The notes: generated by a model not told the origin, from the letters alone. A stretch of 64,000 nucleotides of DNA from Cyanobacterium stanieri LEGE 03274 (GCF_015207825.1 NZ_JADEWC010000004.1:52155-116154), one strand, 5' to 3'. Numbered from the stretch's first letter, positions 10,617 through 19,683 are shown. Numbers and translations are program-made.

Positions 10617-12245
10617 ATGAAGCAAATTTTCAAAAAATTTAAATATTTAATTCTTGGGGTTATTTGTTGCGGTTTAATTGTGGCTTGTAACAATACTGCC
10701 ACGGTGAATAATAATGTCGATAATCAGACCGAAAATAATGGCAGAATTAGTTTTGGTACTACCTTAAGAGCCAGAACTTTAGATCCTGCGGATAGTTATG
10801 ATTTGGCAGGAATGAACCTTATCTATAATGTGGGGGAAAGTCTCTACACTTATGATGTGGGTACAACGGATTTAGTGCCACTTTTGGCAACGGAAATGCC
10901 TACGGTGAGTGATGATGGTTTGGTTTATACTATTCCCCTACGACAAGGGGTTAAGTTCCATGATGGCACTGATTTTAATGGGGAGGCAATGAAGTTTTCT
11001 TTGGATAGATTTATGGAAAATGGGGGTAAACCTTCTTTTTTATTGACTGATATTATTGAGGAGGTTGCAACTACCGATGAGTATGAGTTACAAATTAGAT
11101 TGAAACAGCCTTTTTCTGCTTTTCCTGCTTTGTTGGCTTTTCCTGGGGCTTGTGCGGTTTCTCCCGCCTATTACACCATTGGAGAGGGGGAGTTTCAACC
11201 TAATGAGTTGGTGGCAACCGGGCCTTATCGTCTCACTTCTTTTAATAGTGATTCGGCAAGGTTAGACGTGTTTGAAGATTATTGGGGAGAGATGCCTAGT
11301 AATGAGGGCATTGATATGCAAATTTTTGCGGATAATTCGGCTAATCTTTATAACAGTTTTATTACTGGGGCGGTGGATGTGGCTTATCAGTCTTTTGCCC
11401 CTGAGCAAACCATTAGTTTATTGGAAGATGCCCAAGGTGGAGATTTTCAAGCCTTGGAGGGGCAAGGCACGGTTATTACTTATATGTCTTTGAATCGTAA
11501 TCAACCTCCTTTGGATCAATTGGAAGTACGTCAGGCGATCGCCCTTATAATGAATCGGGAGTTAATGATGGAGAGGGTAACCCAGGGTTTGGCGGAGCCT
11601 CTTTATTCGATGATTCCGGGGGCGTTTGATGCTTATCAACCTGTGTTTGAGCAGATGTATCGAGATGATAATGCACAGTTAGCTAAGGAGTTGTTAACCC
11701 AAGCTGGTTTTTCGGCGGAAAATCCTGCCCAAATCGAAATTTGGTATCCTTCCACTTCTCGCCCTCGTACCGCTGTAGCTAATACCCTAAGGGCGATCGC
11801 CCAGCAACAGTTAGACGGTATCATTGAATTTCAGCCCCAAGGGGTGGAAAGTGCCACGGCATTTAGTAACCTCAGTCAAGGTACTTATCAAACCTTTTTG
11901 GGGGATTGGTATCCCGACTTTTTAGATCCTGATAATTATGTTCATCCTTTCCTCAGTTGCCCTGAAGGAAACCAAGAGGACGGTTGCATTGAAGGAGGCG
12001 CCCAAAATCAAGGATCTTTTTTCTATAATGAGCGAGTTAATGAGTTAATTAATAATGCTAGAAGTACAAATGATCCTAGTCAACGGGAACAGGATTTACG
12101 GGAAATTCAAGAAATTTTGGCTCAAGAAGTTCCTTATATTCCCATCTGGCAGACTAAAGAATATGCTTTTGCCCAAAACAATGTGGAAGGAGTTGCCATT
12201 AATCCGAGTCAGACTTTTCCTTTTTCTACCATTAGCAATCAATAA
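10617..12245 (+). CDS. ABC transporter substrate-binding lipoprotein, family 5 (peptide/nickel type)
   Basis: A 542-residue solute-binding protein of the SBP_bac_5 (peptide/nickel/opine) class, probably anchored on the periplasmic side of the inner membrane. The signal ends in the lipobox IVAC, making Cys24 the lipidated residue. The mature part starts with the family pattern RTLDPADSYDLAGMNLIYNV, and contains VPLLATEMPTVSDDGLVYTI and LRQGVKFHDGTDFNGEAMKF. No permease or ATPase genes are adjacent, so the transporter must be completed from elsewhere. The ligand cannot be read from the sequence; oligopeptides are the commonest in this family. Confidence 0.9.
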   Translation: MKQIFKKFKYLILGVICCGLIVACNNTATVNNNVDNQTENNGRISFGTTLRARTLDPADSYDLAGMNLIYNVGESLYTYDVGTTDLVPLLATEMPTVSDDGLVYTIPLRQGVKFHDGTDFNGEAMKFSLDRFMENGGKPSFLLTDIIEEVATTDEYELQIRLKQPFSAFPALLAFPGACAVSPAYYTIGEGEFQPNELVATGPYRLTSFNSDSARLDVFEDYWGEMPSNEGIDMQIFADNSANLYNSFITGAVDVAYQSFAPEQTISLLEDAQGGDFQALEGQGTVITYMSLNRNQPPLDQLEVRQAIALIMNRELMMERVTQGLAEPLYSMIPGAFDAYQPVFEQMYRDDNAQLAKELLTQAGFSAENPAQIEIWYPSTSRPRTAVANTLRAIAQQQLDGIIEFQPQGVESATAFSNLSQGTYQTFLGDWYPDFLDPDNYVHPFLSCPEGNQEDGCIEGGAQNQGSFFYNERVNELINNARSTNDPSQREQDLREIQEILAQEVPYIPIWQTKEYAFAQNNVEGVAINPSQTFPFSTISNQ

Positions 12246-12261
12246 TTAGGAATATCGTTAG

Positions 12262-12283
12262 CCGTGTAATTTATTTTACACGG
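12262..12283. repeat. Hairpin CCGTGTAA...TTACACGG
   Basis: An 8-bp inverted repeat followed by TGGGGC. The same hairpin with a 9-bp stem occurs at 57382-57401, followed by TGGGAC. It lies 16 bp after the binding-protein gene, but no T-run follows, so a dispersed repeat is likelier than a classic terminator. Confidence 0.6.
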
Positions 12284-12502
12284 TGGGGCAAAGATACAAT
12301 CTATTTATAACTAATTTTCCGAACTTGATATTACACCAAATCAGATTTCTAAGGTTTACTATTATCCACCGTATAACAATTGATAATAAACAATTATTAT
12401 CTGTTCCCTGTTCCCCACCCTAGTATATTATTGAAACAAGATTTATTTATATTTCAGTCAATGATTAGGCAACTTCTGATAATGGAGAATGAATAACTAA
12501 CT

Positions 12503-13447
12503 TTACCCCTCATGATCACTACTCTCCAATTGGGCTTGGGCATTACGGCGCCACATGGCAGGTTTTATCCTTCTGAGGGCTGAGGCGGTCAATCTTTGAT
12601 CCCATTGCTCCTCGGAGAGTTTGGCCAATTCCCTTAATTTTGGGTTGAGGTTTTCGGGGTAGGGGTTGAAATCTTCTACGTCCGTGGGTTGAGCAAATCT
12701 TTGATTCCATGGGCAAACATCTTGACATATATCACATCCTGCCACCCAATTATTAAGGTTAAGGGCGATCGCCCCAGGCAATTTTTCCGAGCGATTTTCA
12801 ATGGTATGATAAGCGATACACCGATTTGCATCCACCACAAAAGGTTCTCTAATGGCATCCGTCGGACAAGCAGAAATACAACGGCTACAAGTACCACAAT
12901 GATTAGTATGGGGTTTATCCACATCTAGGGGAATATTAACTAAAATTTCTGCCAAAAAAACCCAACTACCATAATTACGGGTAATCACATTACCATTTTT
13001 CGCAATCCAACCAATACCAGCCTTTTGCGCCCATACCTTATCTTGAATTGGGCCAGTATCCACATAATACCTCGCTTCAATATTCTTATCCTTGAACCAC
13101 TGAGCAAAAATCTTTAACTTTTTCTGAATAATGCGATGATAATCCCTACCCCAACCATAACGGGAAATTTTGGCATCCTCTGGGTTGCCCGAACGTTCAT
13201 GGGGAGTATAGTAATTGAGAGCCACGGAAATAACTGATTGTACCCCCGCCATACACTCCTTAATATTTTGCCTTTTAGGGTTGCTCATCCATGCCATATC
13301 AGCTTGATAACCTTTATCTAACCAATTTTGCAAATTATTAACAGCCCTTTGATGATAATCCCCTACTTCTTCTACCGATGCAATGCCCACTTCATGGAAG
13401 CCAATTTCTTTAGCTTTTTGTTTAACTTCTTCCGCTGTTAAATTCAT
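12503..13447 (-). CDS. queG: Epoxyqueuosine reductase
   Basis: QueG reduces epoxyqueuosine to queuosine in tRNA, the last step of queuosine synthesis, using a cobalamin cofactor and two [4Fe-4S] clusters. The 314-residue protein has the N-terminal cobalamin-binding region (residues 1-170, including ISVALNYYTP and YVDTGPIQDK). Two ferredoxin-like cysteine motifs follow: CGTCSRCISACPTDAI and CDICQDVCPWNQRF. Length is within the family range. The gene stands alone on the minus strand and is divergent from the methyltransferase gene at 13632. No anomaly seen. Confidence 0.95.
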   Translation of the reverse strand: MNLTAEEVKQKAKEIGFHEVGIASVEEVGDYHQRAVNNLQNWLDKGYQADMAWMSNPKRQNIKECMAGVQSVISVALNYYTPHERSGNPEDAKISRYGWGRDYHRIIQKKLKIFAQWFKDKNIEARYYVDTGPIQDKVWAQKAGIGWIAKNGNVITRNYGSWVFLAEILVNIPLDVDKPHTNHCGTCSRCISACPTDAIREPFVVDANRCIAYHTIENRSEKLPGAIALNLNNWVAGCDICQDVCPWNQRFAQPTDVEDFNPYPENLNPKLRELAKLSEEQWDQRLTASALRRIKPAMWRRNAQAQLESSDHEG

Positions 13448-13631
13448 GGAATATTTAGGGTAATAAGTAATCAGGAGATAAATTATTAATTACTTTCCTT
13501 TGAGCTTTATTTTCCAAGATCCATCGTTTATTGTCAATGGATTGGCTTTAAGGGAGCAGTGCTGAATCCTTGCAAAAAATGATATTATAAGAAAATTGTA
13601 AACAAATATTAAGGTTGAAAGGTTTATATTA

Positions 13632-14618
13632 ATGTCTCTATATTACATATTAGGTGCGATCGCCCTGCTCTTAGTGGTAGGAATCGTAATTTATTTAGCA
13701 ACCCCCCGCAGTTTTGAAACCCCCGACACCGTGGCTAACTCTTACGATGAATGGACCGATGACGGTATCTTAGAATTTTATTGGGGAGAACATATCCACC
13801 TAGGACATTACGGCTCACCACCAAGAAAAAAAGACTTTTTAGAAGCCAAAGCCGACTTTGTCCATGAAATGGTGAAATGGGGCGGTTTAGATAAATTACC
13901 CGAAGGCACAAAAGTGTTAGACGTAGGTTGTGGTATAGGTGGCAGTACCCGTATTTTGGCCAAAAGCTATGGTTTTGATGCCACAGGTATTACCATTAGC
14001 CCTAAACAGGTACAAAGAGCCACAGAATTAACCCCCGAAGGCGTTAGCGCTAAATTTCAGGTAGATAACGCCCTAGATTTGTCTTTCCCCGACAACAGTT
14101 TTGATGTGGTATGGTCCATCGAAGCAGGTCCCCATATGCCCGACAAGGCAAAATATGCTCAAGAAATGATGCGAGTGCTTAAGCCTGGTGGAACTTTAGT
14201 GGTGGCAGATTGGAACCAAAGAGACGATCGCCAAGTACCCCTCAACGGATGGGAAAAGGTGGTAATGCGTCAATTATTGGATCAATGGTCCCATCCTTCC
14301 TTCTCCAGCATCGAAGGCTTTTCTGAACAAATTGCCGAAACTGGTATGGTAGAAGGGGAAGTAATTAACGCTGATTGGACGCAAGAAACCCTACCTTCTT
14401 GGTTAGAGTCCATCTGGCAAGGCATTGTAAGACCTGAAGGTATTATCCGTTTTGGGGTTTCTGGTTTTATTAAGTCTTTGCGTGAAGTGCCTACCATGTT
14501 ATTAATGCGTGTGGGTTTTGGAGCTGGTTTATGTCGTTTTGGGATGTTCAAAGCTATCAAGTCTGAAAATGTAGCTACTACCCAAGCCGGTACTACTTCC
14601 GAAACCGTCAACGCTTAA
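13632..14618 (+). CDS. MPBQ/MSBQ methyltransferase (Sll0418 type)
   Basis: A 328-residue SAM-dependent methyltransferase. Residues 5-23 form one membrane helix (a likely N-terminal anchor), and the catalytic domain carries the SAM motif LDVGCGIGGSTRILAK near residues 96-111 and the helix VLKPGGTLVVADW. The sequence matches, from memory, Synechocystis Sll0418 along its whole length (SYDEWTDDGILEFYWGEHIH and DRQVPLNGWEKVVMRQLLDQ are near-identical blocks). That enzyme methylates 2-methyl-6-phytyl- and 2-methyl-6-solanesyl-benzoquinone in tocopherol and plastoquinone synthesis. The single gene is followed by a terminator at 14629-14664. The related gamma-tocopherol methyltransferase is a less good match. 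Confidence 0.88.
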   Translation: MSLYYILGAIALLLVVGIVIYLATPRSFETPDTVANSYDEWTDDGILEFYWGEHIHLGHYGSPPRKKDFLEAKADFVHEMVKWGGLDKLPEGTKVLDVGCGIGGSTRILAKSYGFDATGITISPKQVQRATELTPEGVSAKFQVDNALDLSFPDNSFDVVWSIEAGPHMPDKAKYAQEMMRVLKPGGTLVVADWNQRDDRQVPLNGWEKVVMRQLLDQWSHPSFSSIEGFSEQIAETGMVEGEVINADWTQETLPSWLESIWQGIVRPEGIIRFGVSGFIKSLREVPTMLLMRVGFGAGLCRFGMFKAIKSENVATTQAGTTSETVNA

Positions 14619-14628
14619 AATTTATTTT

Positions 14629-14664
14629 GTCCCCTAAATTCCCCAGTGACGGGGGACTTTTTTA
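14629..14664 (+). terminator. Terminator of the MPBQ/MSBQ methyltransferase gene
   Basis: GTCCCC (14629-14634) or TCCCC (14640-14644) can pair with the GGGGGAC arm at 14651-14657, followed by six or seven T residues. It lies 11 bp past the stop codon. Confidence 0.75.
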
Positions 14665-14747
14665 TAATTAACCTGAGTTCGGGATAAAATTTTTTGGAGT
14701 CTTCAGGGAATGGACACTATTGCAATAGGCTATGGGGAAGATACTAT

Positions 14748-14790
14748 TATTATCAATTATCCATTCTTCATTATCAATTATCAATTATCT
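14748..14790. repeat. Heptamer tract (ATTATCA/ATTATCC units)
   Basis: Degenerate tandem 7-mers lie directly upstream of the FAD monooxygenase. They keep an in-frame extension open (from 14694), which explains the spurious long N-terminus there. Confidence 0.7.
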
Positions 14791-14798
14791 TCCAAACC

Positions 14799-15977
14799 AT
14801 GTCAGAAAAAATCGCTATTATTGGGGCAGGAATCGGAGGTTTAACCCTCGCCCTCGCTTTAGAGAAAAAAGGGATAGACTTTCACTTATATGAACAAGCA
14901 AACTCCTTTGAGGCATTGGGTTATGGGTTGCAGTTAAGCCCCAATGTGGTGAGAATATTACAAGATTTGGGCATGGGTAAGGAATTAGAAGCTATATCCC
15001 ATCGATGTTTAGGATTTGAGTTAAGATCTTTTGAGACCGATCGCACCTTAGCCCAATGGAAGTTGGATAGTGACACCCCTTATTATCAATGTCGTCGAGC
15101 TGACTTACATCAATTATTATACAATTCCCTACAAAATAAAAATAAAATCAGTTTTGCTCAAAAATTGCAATCCTATCAGGTAAAAGATGAGCAAATTACT
15201 TTAAATTTCCAAAACCAAGACTCTGTAAAAGTTTTCGCTCTCGTGGGAGCAGATGGAGTGCGATCGCACGTTAGAAAAACCCTTTTCCCCCAAGAAAAAC
15301 CCCAATATGCAGGATATGCCGCCTATCGAGCCATATTACCCTTCAAAACAGAATATCACTCCCTCATGGACAAAGCCACCGTATGGATGGGAGAAAATCA
15401 TCACGTCGTTGCCTACCCCAACGGCAATCAAAACCCTTGGTTAAACCTCGTTTTGGTGGTAAAAAATGCCCAATGGCAAGAGCAGGGGTGGACAATTCCT
15501 GCGGACAAACAAGAAATCGCTAAAAGTTTCCAAAACAAATCGAAATTACTAAACACTATTTTAACTGACTTGGTATCCAACCCCGAACCTTGCTACAAAT
15601 GGGGTTTATTCGACCATCAACCCCTACCTTTTTGGACTCAGGGCAAAATTACCCTTTTAGGAGATTCTGCCCATCCTTTGCTACCTTTTCAGGCTCAAGG
15701 AGCGGCCATGGCCATGGAAGATGCTTATATATTAGCCCGATGTATTGACCAAAAAAACACCATCGAAGAAGCATTTATCAAATACCAAGACTTGAGGCTA
15801 AAACGTACCGCCAAAGTACAACAAACTTCCCGCAACAACGCCGATATTTTTCACGCTACGGGTATTAAAGCTATGGTGAGGGATATGGGTTTAGGCTTGA
15901 TTTCTATGGTTAATGGACAATTACTTAATCAAAAAACCGCTTGGATTTATAATTATAATGCTCTCGATCTCTCCTAG
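14799..15977 (+). CDS. FAD-dependent monooxygenase (UbiH/aromatic hydroxylase fold)
   Basis: A 392-residue flavoprotein of the p-hydroxybenzoate-hydroxylase fold. It shows the Rossmann motif IGAGIGGLTLALAL at the N-terminus, the DG motif GADGVRSHVR in the middle and the second FAD motif GDSAHPLLPFQAQGAAMAME. These enzymes hydroxylate or epoxidise aromatic or isoprenoid substrates using NAD(P)H and oxygen; the substrate cannot be told here. The start at 14799 (MSEKIAIIGAG) fits the family. The frame extends back to 14694, but that part is coded by heptamer repeats and should be left out. An IS607-type element lies immediately downstream. Confidence 0.88.
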   Translation: MSEKIAIIGAGIGGLTLALALEKKGIDFHLYEQANSFEALGYGLQLSPNVVRILQDLGMGKELEAISHRCLGFELRSFETDRTLAQWKLDSDTPYYQCRRADLHQLLYNSLQNKNKISFAQKLQSYQVKDEQITLNFQNQDSVKVFALVGADGVRSHVRKTLFPQEKPQYAGYAAYRAILPFKTEYHSLMDKATVWMGENHHVVAYPNGNQNPWLNLVLVVKNAQWQEQGWTIPADKQEIAKSFQNKSKLLNTILTDLVSNPEPCYKWGLFDHQPLPFWTQGKITLLGDSAHPLLPFQAQGAAMAMEDAYILARCIDQKNTIEEAFIKYQDLRLKRTAKVQQTSRNNADIFHATGIKAMVRDMGLGLISMVNGQLLNQKTAWIYNYNALDLS

Positions 15978-16075
15978 GATAGAAAATTCATTGTTATTTG
16001 AAGGGCCGATAACAGTTAACAAAAATTTACTTAAATCTTCTTAAATCTACTCATTTATTGAGCTACATTCTAAGA

Positions 16076-16678
16076 ATGAGTAAATTATCTATTTCTGAAG
16101 CGGCAAAACTAAAGGGTGTTAGCGTCTCAACTCTAAGAAGATGGGAAGCAGAGGGGATTTTGATTCCTGAACGTACTGCCAATGGTCATAGACGATATGA
16201 CTTAAATCAACTTTTAGGTGTCAAAAAAGCACTATCTTTTACGATAGGTTATGCCCGTGTTTCTAGTCATGAGCAAAAAGATGATTTAGAACGACAAATC
16301 CAAGTTTTAGAATTATTTTCTGCCCAAAATGGTTGGCAAATTGAAATTATTAAAGATTTGGGTAGTGGTTTAAACTACTCTAAAAAAGGTCTCAAAAGAT
16401 TAATAACTTTAATCACGAATAATCAAGTCGAAAGATTGGTTTTAACTCATAAAGATAGATTATTAAGATTTGGTAGTGAATTGGTTTTTAGTCTTTGTGA
16501 AATTTTTGGCACTGAAGTAGTTATAATTAATCGAACAGAAGATTCTTCTTTTGAAGAAGATTTAGCGAATGATGTGTTAGAAATTATCACTGTTTTTAGT
16601 GCTAGGTTATATGGTTCAAGAAGTCATAAAAATCGTAAGTTAGTGGAGGAATTAAGAGATGCCACTCGTCAGCTTTAA
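16076..16678 (+). CDS. tnpA: IS607 transposase TnpA (serine recombinase)
   Basis: A 200-residue serine-recombinase transposase. The N-terminal MerR-type helix-turn-helix (SISEAAKLKGVSVSTLRRWE) binds the element ends. The catalytic domain begins with YARVSSHEQKDDLERQ, whose first Ser after ARV (about residue 63) is the nucleophile; the conserved HKDRLLRFG follows. An upstream TTG (16058) would add six residues, but the ATG at 16076 fits family starts. It overlaps tnpB by 20 bp in another frame, the usual IS607 arrangement, which suggests translational coupling. No frameshift or missing core residue is seen. Confidence 0.93.
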   Translation: MSKLSISEAAKLKGVSVSTLRRWEAEGILIPERTANGHRRYDLNQLLGVKKALSFTIGYARVSSHEQKDDLERQIQVLELFSAQNGWQIEIIKDLGSGLNYSKKGLKRLITLITNNQVERLVLTHKDRLLRFGSELVFSLCEIFGTEVVIINRTEDSSFEEDLANDVLEIITVFSARLYGSRSHKNRKLVEELRDATRQL

Positions 16679-17849
16679 GACTGAATTAAAACCTAATAAC
16701 AAACAAAAAATTCTCTTTGCTAAACACGCTGGGGTGGCACGTCATGCCTATAATTGGGGTCTTGCCACTTGTTTTCAAGCATTAGAAAAAGGAGAGAAAT
16801 TACTTACAGCTATTGATTTACATAAACGATTGGTTGCGGAGGTAAAAAGTAAATACGAATGGTATTATGAGGTTTCAAAATGTAGCCCTCAACAAGCCTT
16901 GAGAAATCTGTCCACTGCCTTTAAAAACTGGTGGGTTCATAAGTATACTAAAAAACCAAGATTTAAGAAAAAAGGACACCATGATAGTTTCTATTTAGAT
17001 GGTTCAATTAAAATTAGTGGTAATCGTTTTAGACTACCAAGAATAGGATGGGTTAATGTTCATGAAAATTTACCTTGTGTTACTCCTAAAAATGTCACAA
17101 TTTCTCGTCATGCAGATAGATGGTTTATCTCTTTTAAATACGAGTTAGATAAGCAAAATACTCCCAAAATAAGAGAAAGAATAGGAGTAGATATTGGCAT
17201 TAATTCTTTGGCAACTTGTAGTGATGGTACAGTAGTTAAAAATAGAAAAGCCTACCGTAAACATAAACGCAAATTAGCAAGATTGCAAAGAAATTTAGCT
17301 CGAAAACAAAAAGGAAGTAAAAATCGTAAAAAAGCTAAATTAAAATTGGCTAGACAACATAAAAAAGTAGTCCAAATAAGAAAAGATACTATTCATAAAT
17401 TAACATCATGGTTAGCTAAAAACCACAGGGAAATTGTGATTGAGAATTTGAATGTGTCAGGAATGCTTAAAAATCATCGTCTTGCCAGTGCCATAGCGAA
17501 TTGTGGCTTTTATGAATTTAGAAGACAGTTAGAATATAAAACAGAATGGTATGGGTCAAAATTAATCATTGCCCATAGATTTTACCCCTCATCTCAGTTA
17601 TGTTCAAACTGTCAAAATAGACAAAAAATATCTCTTTCTAAAAGAGTTTATGAGTGTGAAAATTGTAGTCTAAAAATTGATCGTGATTTGAACGCTAGTA
17701 TCAATTTGGAGTTATATCCAACTACCGATAGCTTGTCGGGAAGTAAAGCCTGTGGAGAATCAGACCAACTTAATAGCAAGTCTGTTAAGGATTCGGTGAA
17801 GCAGGAAGTGAACATCCATCCCATGAAGAGTGGGAACTTGACTAATTGA
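16659..17849 (+). CDS. tnpB: TnpB RNA-guided nuclease of the IS607 element
   Basis: TnpB proteins are RNA-guided DNA nucleases related to Cas12 that favour retention of their element. This 396-residue copy has the full catalytic set: RuvC Asp178 (GVDIGINS), Glu262 (IVIENLN) and Asp343 (DRDLNAS). A four-Cys zinc ribbon is also present (Cys315, Cys318, Cys333, Cys336). An N-terminal helix-turn-helix and a basic middle (residues 195-250, Lys/Arg-rich) bind nucleic acid. The C-terminal tail after residue 355 (KACGES...VKQEVN) is conserved in cyanobacterial copies and probably overlaps the omega RNA. The stop codon lies in the loop of a hairpin (17835-17856). It appears functional. Confidence 0.93.
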   Translation: MPLVSFKTELKPNNKQKILFAKHAGVARHAYNWGLATCFQALEKGEKLLTAIDLHKRLVAEVKSKYEWYYEVSKCSPQQALRNLSTAFKNWWVHKYTKKPRFKKKGHHDSFYLDGSIKISGNRFRLPRIGWVNVHENLPCVTPKNVTISRHADRWFISFKYELDKQNTPKIRERIGVDIGINSLATCSDGTVVKNRKAYRKHKRKLARLQRNLARKQKGSKNRKKAKLKLARQHKKVVQIRKDTIHKLTSWLAKNHREIVIENLNVSGMLKNHRLASAIANCGFYEFRRQLEYKTEWYGSKLIIAHRFYPSSQLCSNCQNRQKISLSKRVYECENCSLKIDRDLNASINLELYPTTDSLSGSKACGESDQLNSKSVKDSVKQEVNIHPMKSGNLTN

Positions 17850-17876
17850 TCAAGTTTGAGTAAGTTTCATAGAGCG
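17720..17876 (+). ncRNA. Predicted omega RNA (reRNA) at the tnpB 3' end
   Basis: In IS605/IS607 elements the guide RNA spans the 3' end of tnpB and continues across the right end into flanking DNA. Here the tnpB tail holds a 7-bp stem AACTTGA/TCAAGTT (17835-17841 with 17850-17856) and a CCCAT/GTGGG pair just upstream. The limits are inferred from family knowledge; the guide would be the bases just outside the right end. Confidence 0.45.
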
Positions 17877-17891
17877 GAATATGTGCCATAG

Positions 17892-18431
17892 CTACTGAGG
17901 TTGAGAAATTAAGCCATCAGGTTCATCTAATTCAATATTCGGACCTAAATCAATGACCTCTATATCCCATTGTCCCCTACGGGCAGTTTCAAAGATGATA
18001 TAACGTCCATCGGGACTAATGCGAGGATTTCTTAACCAACTGCGATAACCTTGGGTAATTAGTTGATTTTGGCGGGTGGCTCGGTCGTAAAGGAAAATAT
18101 CAGGACGCCCTTGAATACTAGAAAGATAAACCAGATAACGACCTGTTCTACTGATACTAGGACTATCGGCGATCGCACCGTCTTTGTTTAATCCAGGTAA
18201 ATCCACAAGGGAGCGTTGTTGTAAATCAAACAGAAGAATTTCCCTGCGTCCATAACGATTAGAAACCATAGCTAACCAACGTCCATCCCCACTGATGGCA
18301 GGTTGTTCGTCATTGTAACGGCTATTGAGGGCATTGGAAACCACCGAAACACTACTAGAGCCACAACCACCCACCATCAAAGTAGAGCCTAGCAAAAATA
18401 AGATAGAAATTAGTTTCAAAGGACTAATCAA
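17892..18431 (-). CDS. TolB-like beta-propeller lipoprotein
   Basis: A 179-residue protein with three WD40-like/PD40 beta-propeller strands of TolB type (QPAISGDGRWLAMVSNRYGR, PSISRTGRYLVYLSS and RISPDGRYIIFETARRGQWD). A lipoprotein signal ends in VGGC, with Cys23 as the lipid anchor. Full TolB is over 400 residues, so this is a short stand-alone half-propeller, of a kind common in cyanobacteria. The start is a TTG; no ATG is available in the frame. It lies 14 bp after ycf66 on the same strand and is probably cotranscribed with it. The IS607 element ends about 15-40 bp beyond its stop codon. Function unknown; an envelope location is inferred. Confidence 0.8.
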   Translation of the reverse strand: MISPLKLISILFLLGSTLMVGGCGSSSVSVVSNALNSRYNDEQPAISGDGRWLAMVSNRYGRREILLFDLQQRSLVDLPGLNKDGAIADSPSISRTGRYLVYLSSIQGRPDIFLYDRATRQNQLITQGYRSWLRNPRISPDGRYIIFETARRGQWDIEVIDLGPNIELDEPDGLISQPQ

Positions 18432-18445
18432 AACACAATTATGGG

Positions 18446-19291
18446 TTAATAGTCAAAATCAGGGGCATTAGAAGGACGATCATTGCGAGGGGTAGGAGGT
18501 TCATTGTCAGGTTGATTATCGTAATCATTATTACCATCAATGGGCTGATAATCTACATATTCACTACCCATGGAAGAAACCATGTCTTCGGGGGAGCGAG
18601 GACGACGAACAGGGGGTCTTCTGCTGGGGCGACGGCTAGATTCTGGGGGGGGAGATGAAGGGCGATCGCCCCTAGAAGTTCTAGGACTACGACGGGGAGG
18701 ATTATCATCCCAATGGTCTGGGGTTTCATCCCAATCAGACTCATAACCCCTACTAGAAGGGGAGGAGGGACGGCGAGGACGGGAAATGTCATCTCCATAT
18801 CCTTCGGTAGTTCGACGGGTTCTACGGCTGCGGGGGGGGTCTTCTACATAACTACTGCGACGACTAGAAGTCCTATCGGGACTACCTTCAAGACGACGAC
18901 GGGGAATAATTTCCCGCTGCTCTTCTTCTTCCTCATAGGAATCATATTGATCCAATTCCGCACGATATACCCGGCTCACGGGGCGATCGTCTTCCACATA
19001 AGAACTACTGCGCTTAGCTTGATCATTGGTAGCCCCCCGTAAACGAATGGTTTCAATGGCAAAAAAGATCGCCGAACCAGCTAATAACAATTGACTAAAC
19101 TGCAGAATCGGATCTAATCGCCATCCATGCCATAACAAAATACCACCGCACAACAAACCCACCGCCGCAAAGAAAATATCATGATCCCTTGAGATTTCGG
19201 GACGGAGCGATCGCATCAAATACAATCCACCCCCCGCCACCGCCAAAAATATACCTAAAATACTGGCAGAATTAAGACCAAAATTCACCAT
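18446..19291 (-). CDS. ycf66: Ycf66 family membrane protein with Arg/Ser/Pro-rich tail
   Basis: A 281-residue protein. Residues 1-85 match the Ycf66 family: NFGLNSASILGIFLAVAG followed by three or four membrane helices and RLDPILQFSQLLLAGSAIFF. The remaining 190 residues are low-complexity, rich in Arg, Ser, Pro, Asp and Glu (RRPSSPSSRG, RRPSRRPPVRRPRSPED), and probably disordered. Ycf66 is found in cyanobacteria and some plastids; its role is not established. The ATG at 19291 gives the family N-terminus; an ATG at 19333 would add 14 residues. Downstream is a TolB-like lipoprotein gene, upstream psbX on the same strand and ycf19 divergent. Confidence 0.88.
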   Translation of the reverse strand: MVNFGLNSASILGIFLAVAGGGLYLMRSLRPEISRDHDIFFAAVGLLCGGILLWHGWRLDPILQFSQLLLAGSAIFFAIETIRLRGATNDQAKRSSSYVEDDRPVSRVYRAELDQYDSYEEEEEQREIIPRRRLEGSPDRTSSRRSSYVEDPPRSRRTRRTTEGYGDDISRPRRPSSPSSRGYESDWDETPDHWDDNPPRRSPRTSRGDRPSSPPPESSRRPSRRPPVRRPRSPEDMVSSMGSEYVDYQPIDGNNDYDNQPDNEPPTPRNDRPSNAPDFDY

Positions 19292-19429
19292 ACCCAAAAT
19301 ATTCGGGGATGTAAAAATAAAATTAACCATCACTAAAAAATTGCTTTGCTATCTTTTTTCTATCTTAACCAGATTCACCCATCAGATTAAATAACATCTC
19401 AATCCCATCGTCAAAAACTATTTAACCAC

Positions 19430-19462
19430 AAATAAAAAAGAGGGGTTGAAAGGCAACCCCCC
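19430..19462 (-). terminator. Terminator of psbX
   Basis: On the minus strand, a 7-bp stem (GGGGTTG/CAACCCC, arms 19442-19448 and 19454-19460) is followed by CTCTTTTTTAT. It lies just past the psbX stop codon and separates psbX from ycf66. Confidence 0.85.
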
Positions 19463-19472
19463 AAAGTGTTAA

Positions 19473-19589
19473 CTAACGGCGAATTTTATCAGCCTGGCTA
19501 ACGAGGATTAAACCAACCGTTGCGGGGATTACAACAATTGCACCACCCCATACCAAGCTCCAGAGAAAATTAGATAAAGAAGGAGTCAT
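19473..19589 (-). CDS. psbX: Photosystem II protein X
   Basis: A 38-residue single-helix protein starting [20 protein letters not shown] and ending DKIRR. This matches cyanobacterial PsbX (MTPSLANFLWSLVLGAAIV type), a small photosystem II subunit near cytochrome b559 that affects plastoquinone binding. The helix spans residues 10-30. A purine-rich GGAG-like sequence is not obvious upstream; the ATG is preceded by AAATTT. It is divergent from ycf19 (95 bp apart) and followed by its own terminator. Too short for length-based gene finding. Confidence 0.95.
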   Translation of the reverse strand: MTPSLSNFLWSLVWGGAIVVIPATVGLILVSQADKIRR

Positions 19590-19683
19590 AAATTTTTTAT
19601 ACTGTGTATTTTCTAAAATATGGTCTAATCCATTTTACCTTAGAATAGAAATGAATTTAAGCAAAAATAAACTATCTTAACCG

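Larger units (their letters stand above)
16003..17876 (+). mobile_element. IS607-family insertion sequence (approximate limits)
   Basis: A two-gene element: tnpA serine recombinase overlapping tnpB. IS607 elements lack terminal inverted repeats and recombine at a GG dinucleotide; candidate GG pairs are at about 16003 (AAGGGCC) and 17876 (AGCGGAAT), but I cannot fix the ends by eye. Short direct repeats TTAAATCT at 16031-16048, just before tnpA, could be recombinase contact sites. Both genes look intact. Confidence 0.7.

Noticed and set aside
14694..14798. N-terminal extension of the FAD monooxygenase
   Set aside because: It is coded by heptamer repeats; the family start is at 14799.
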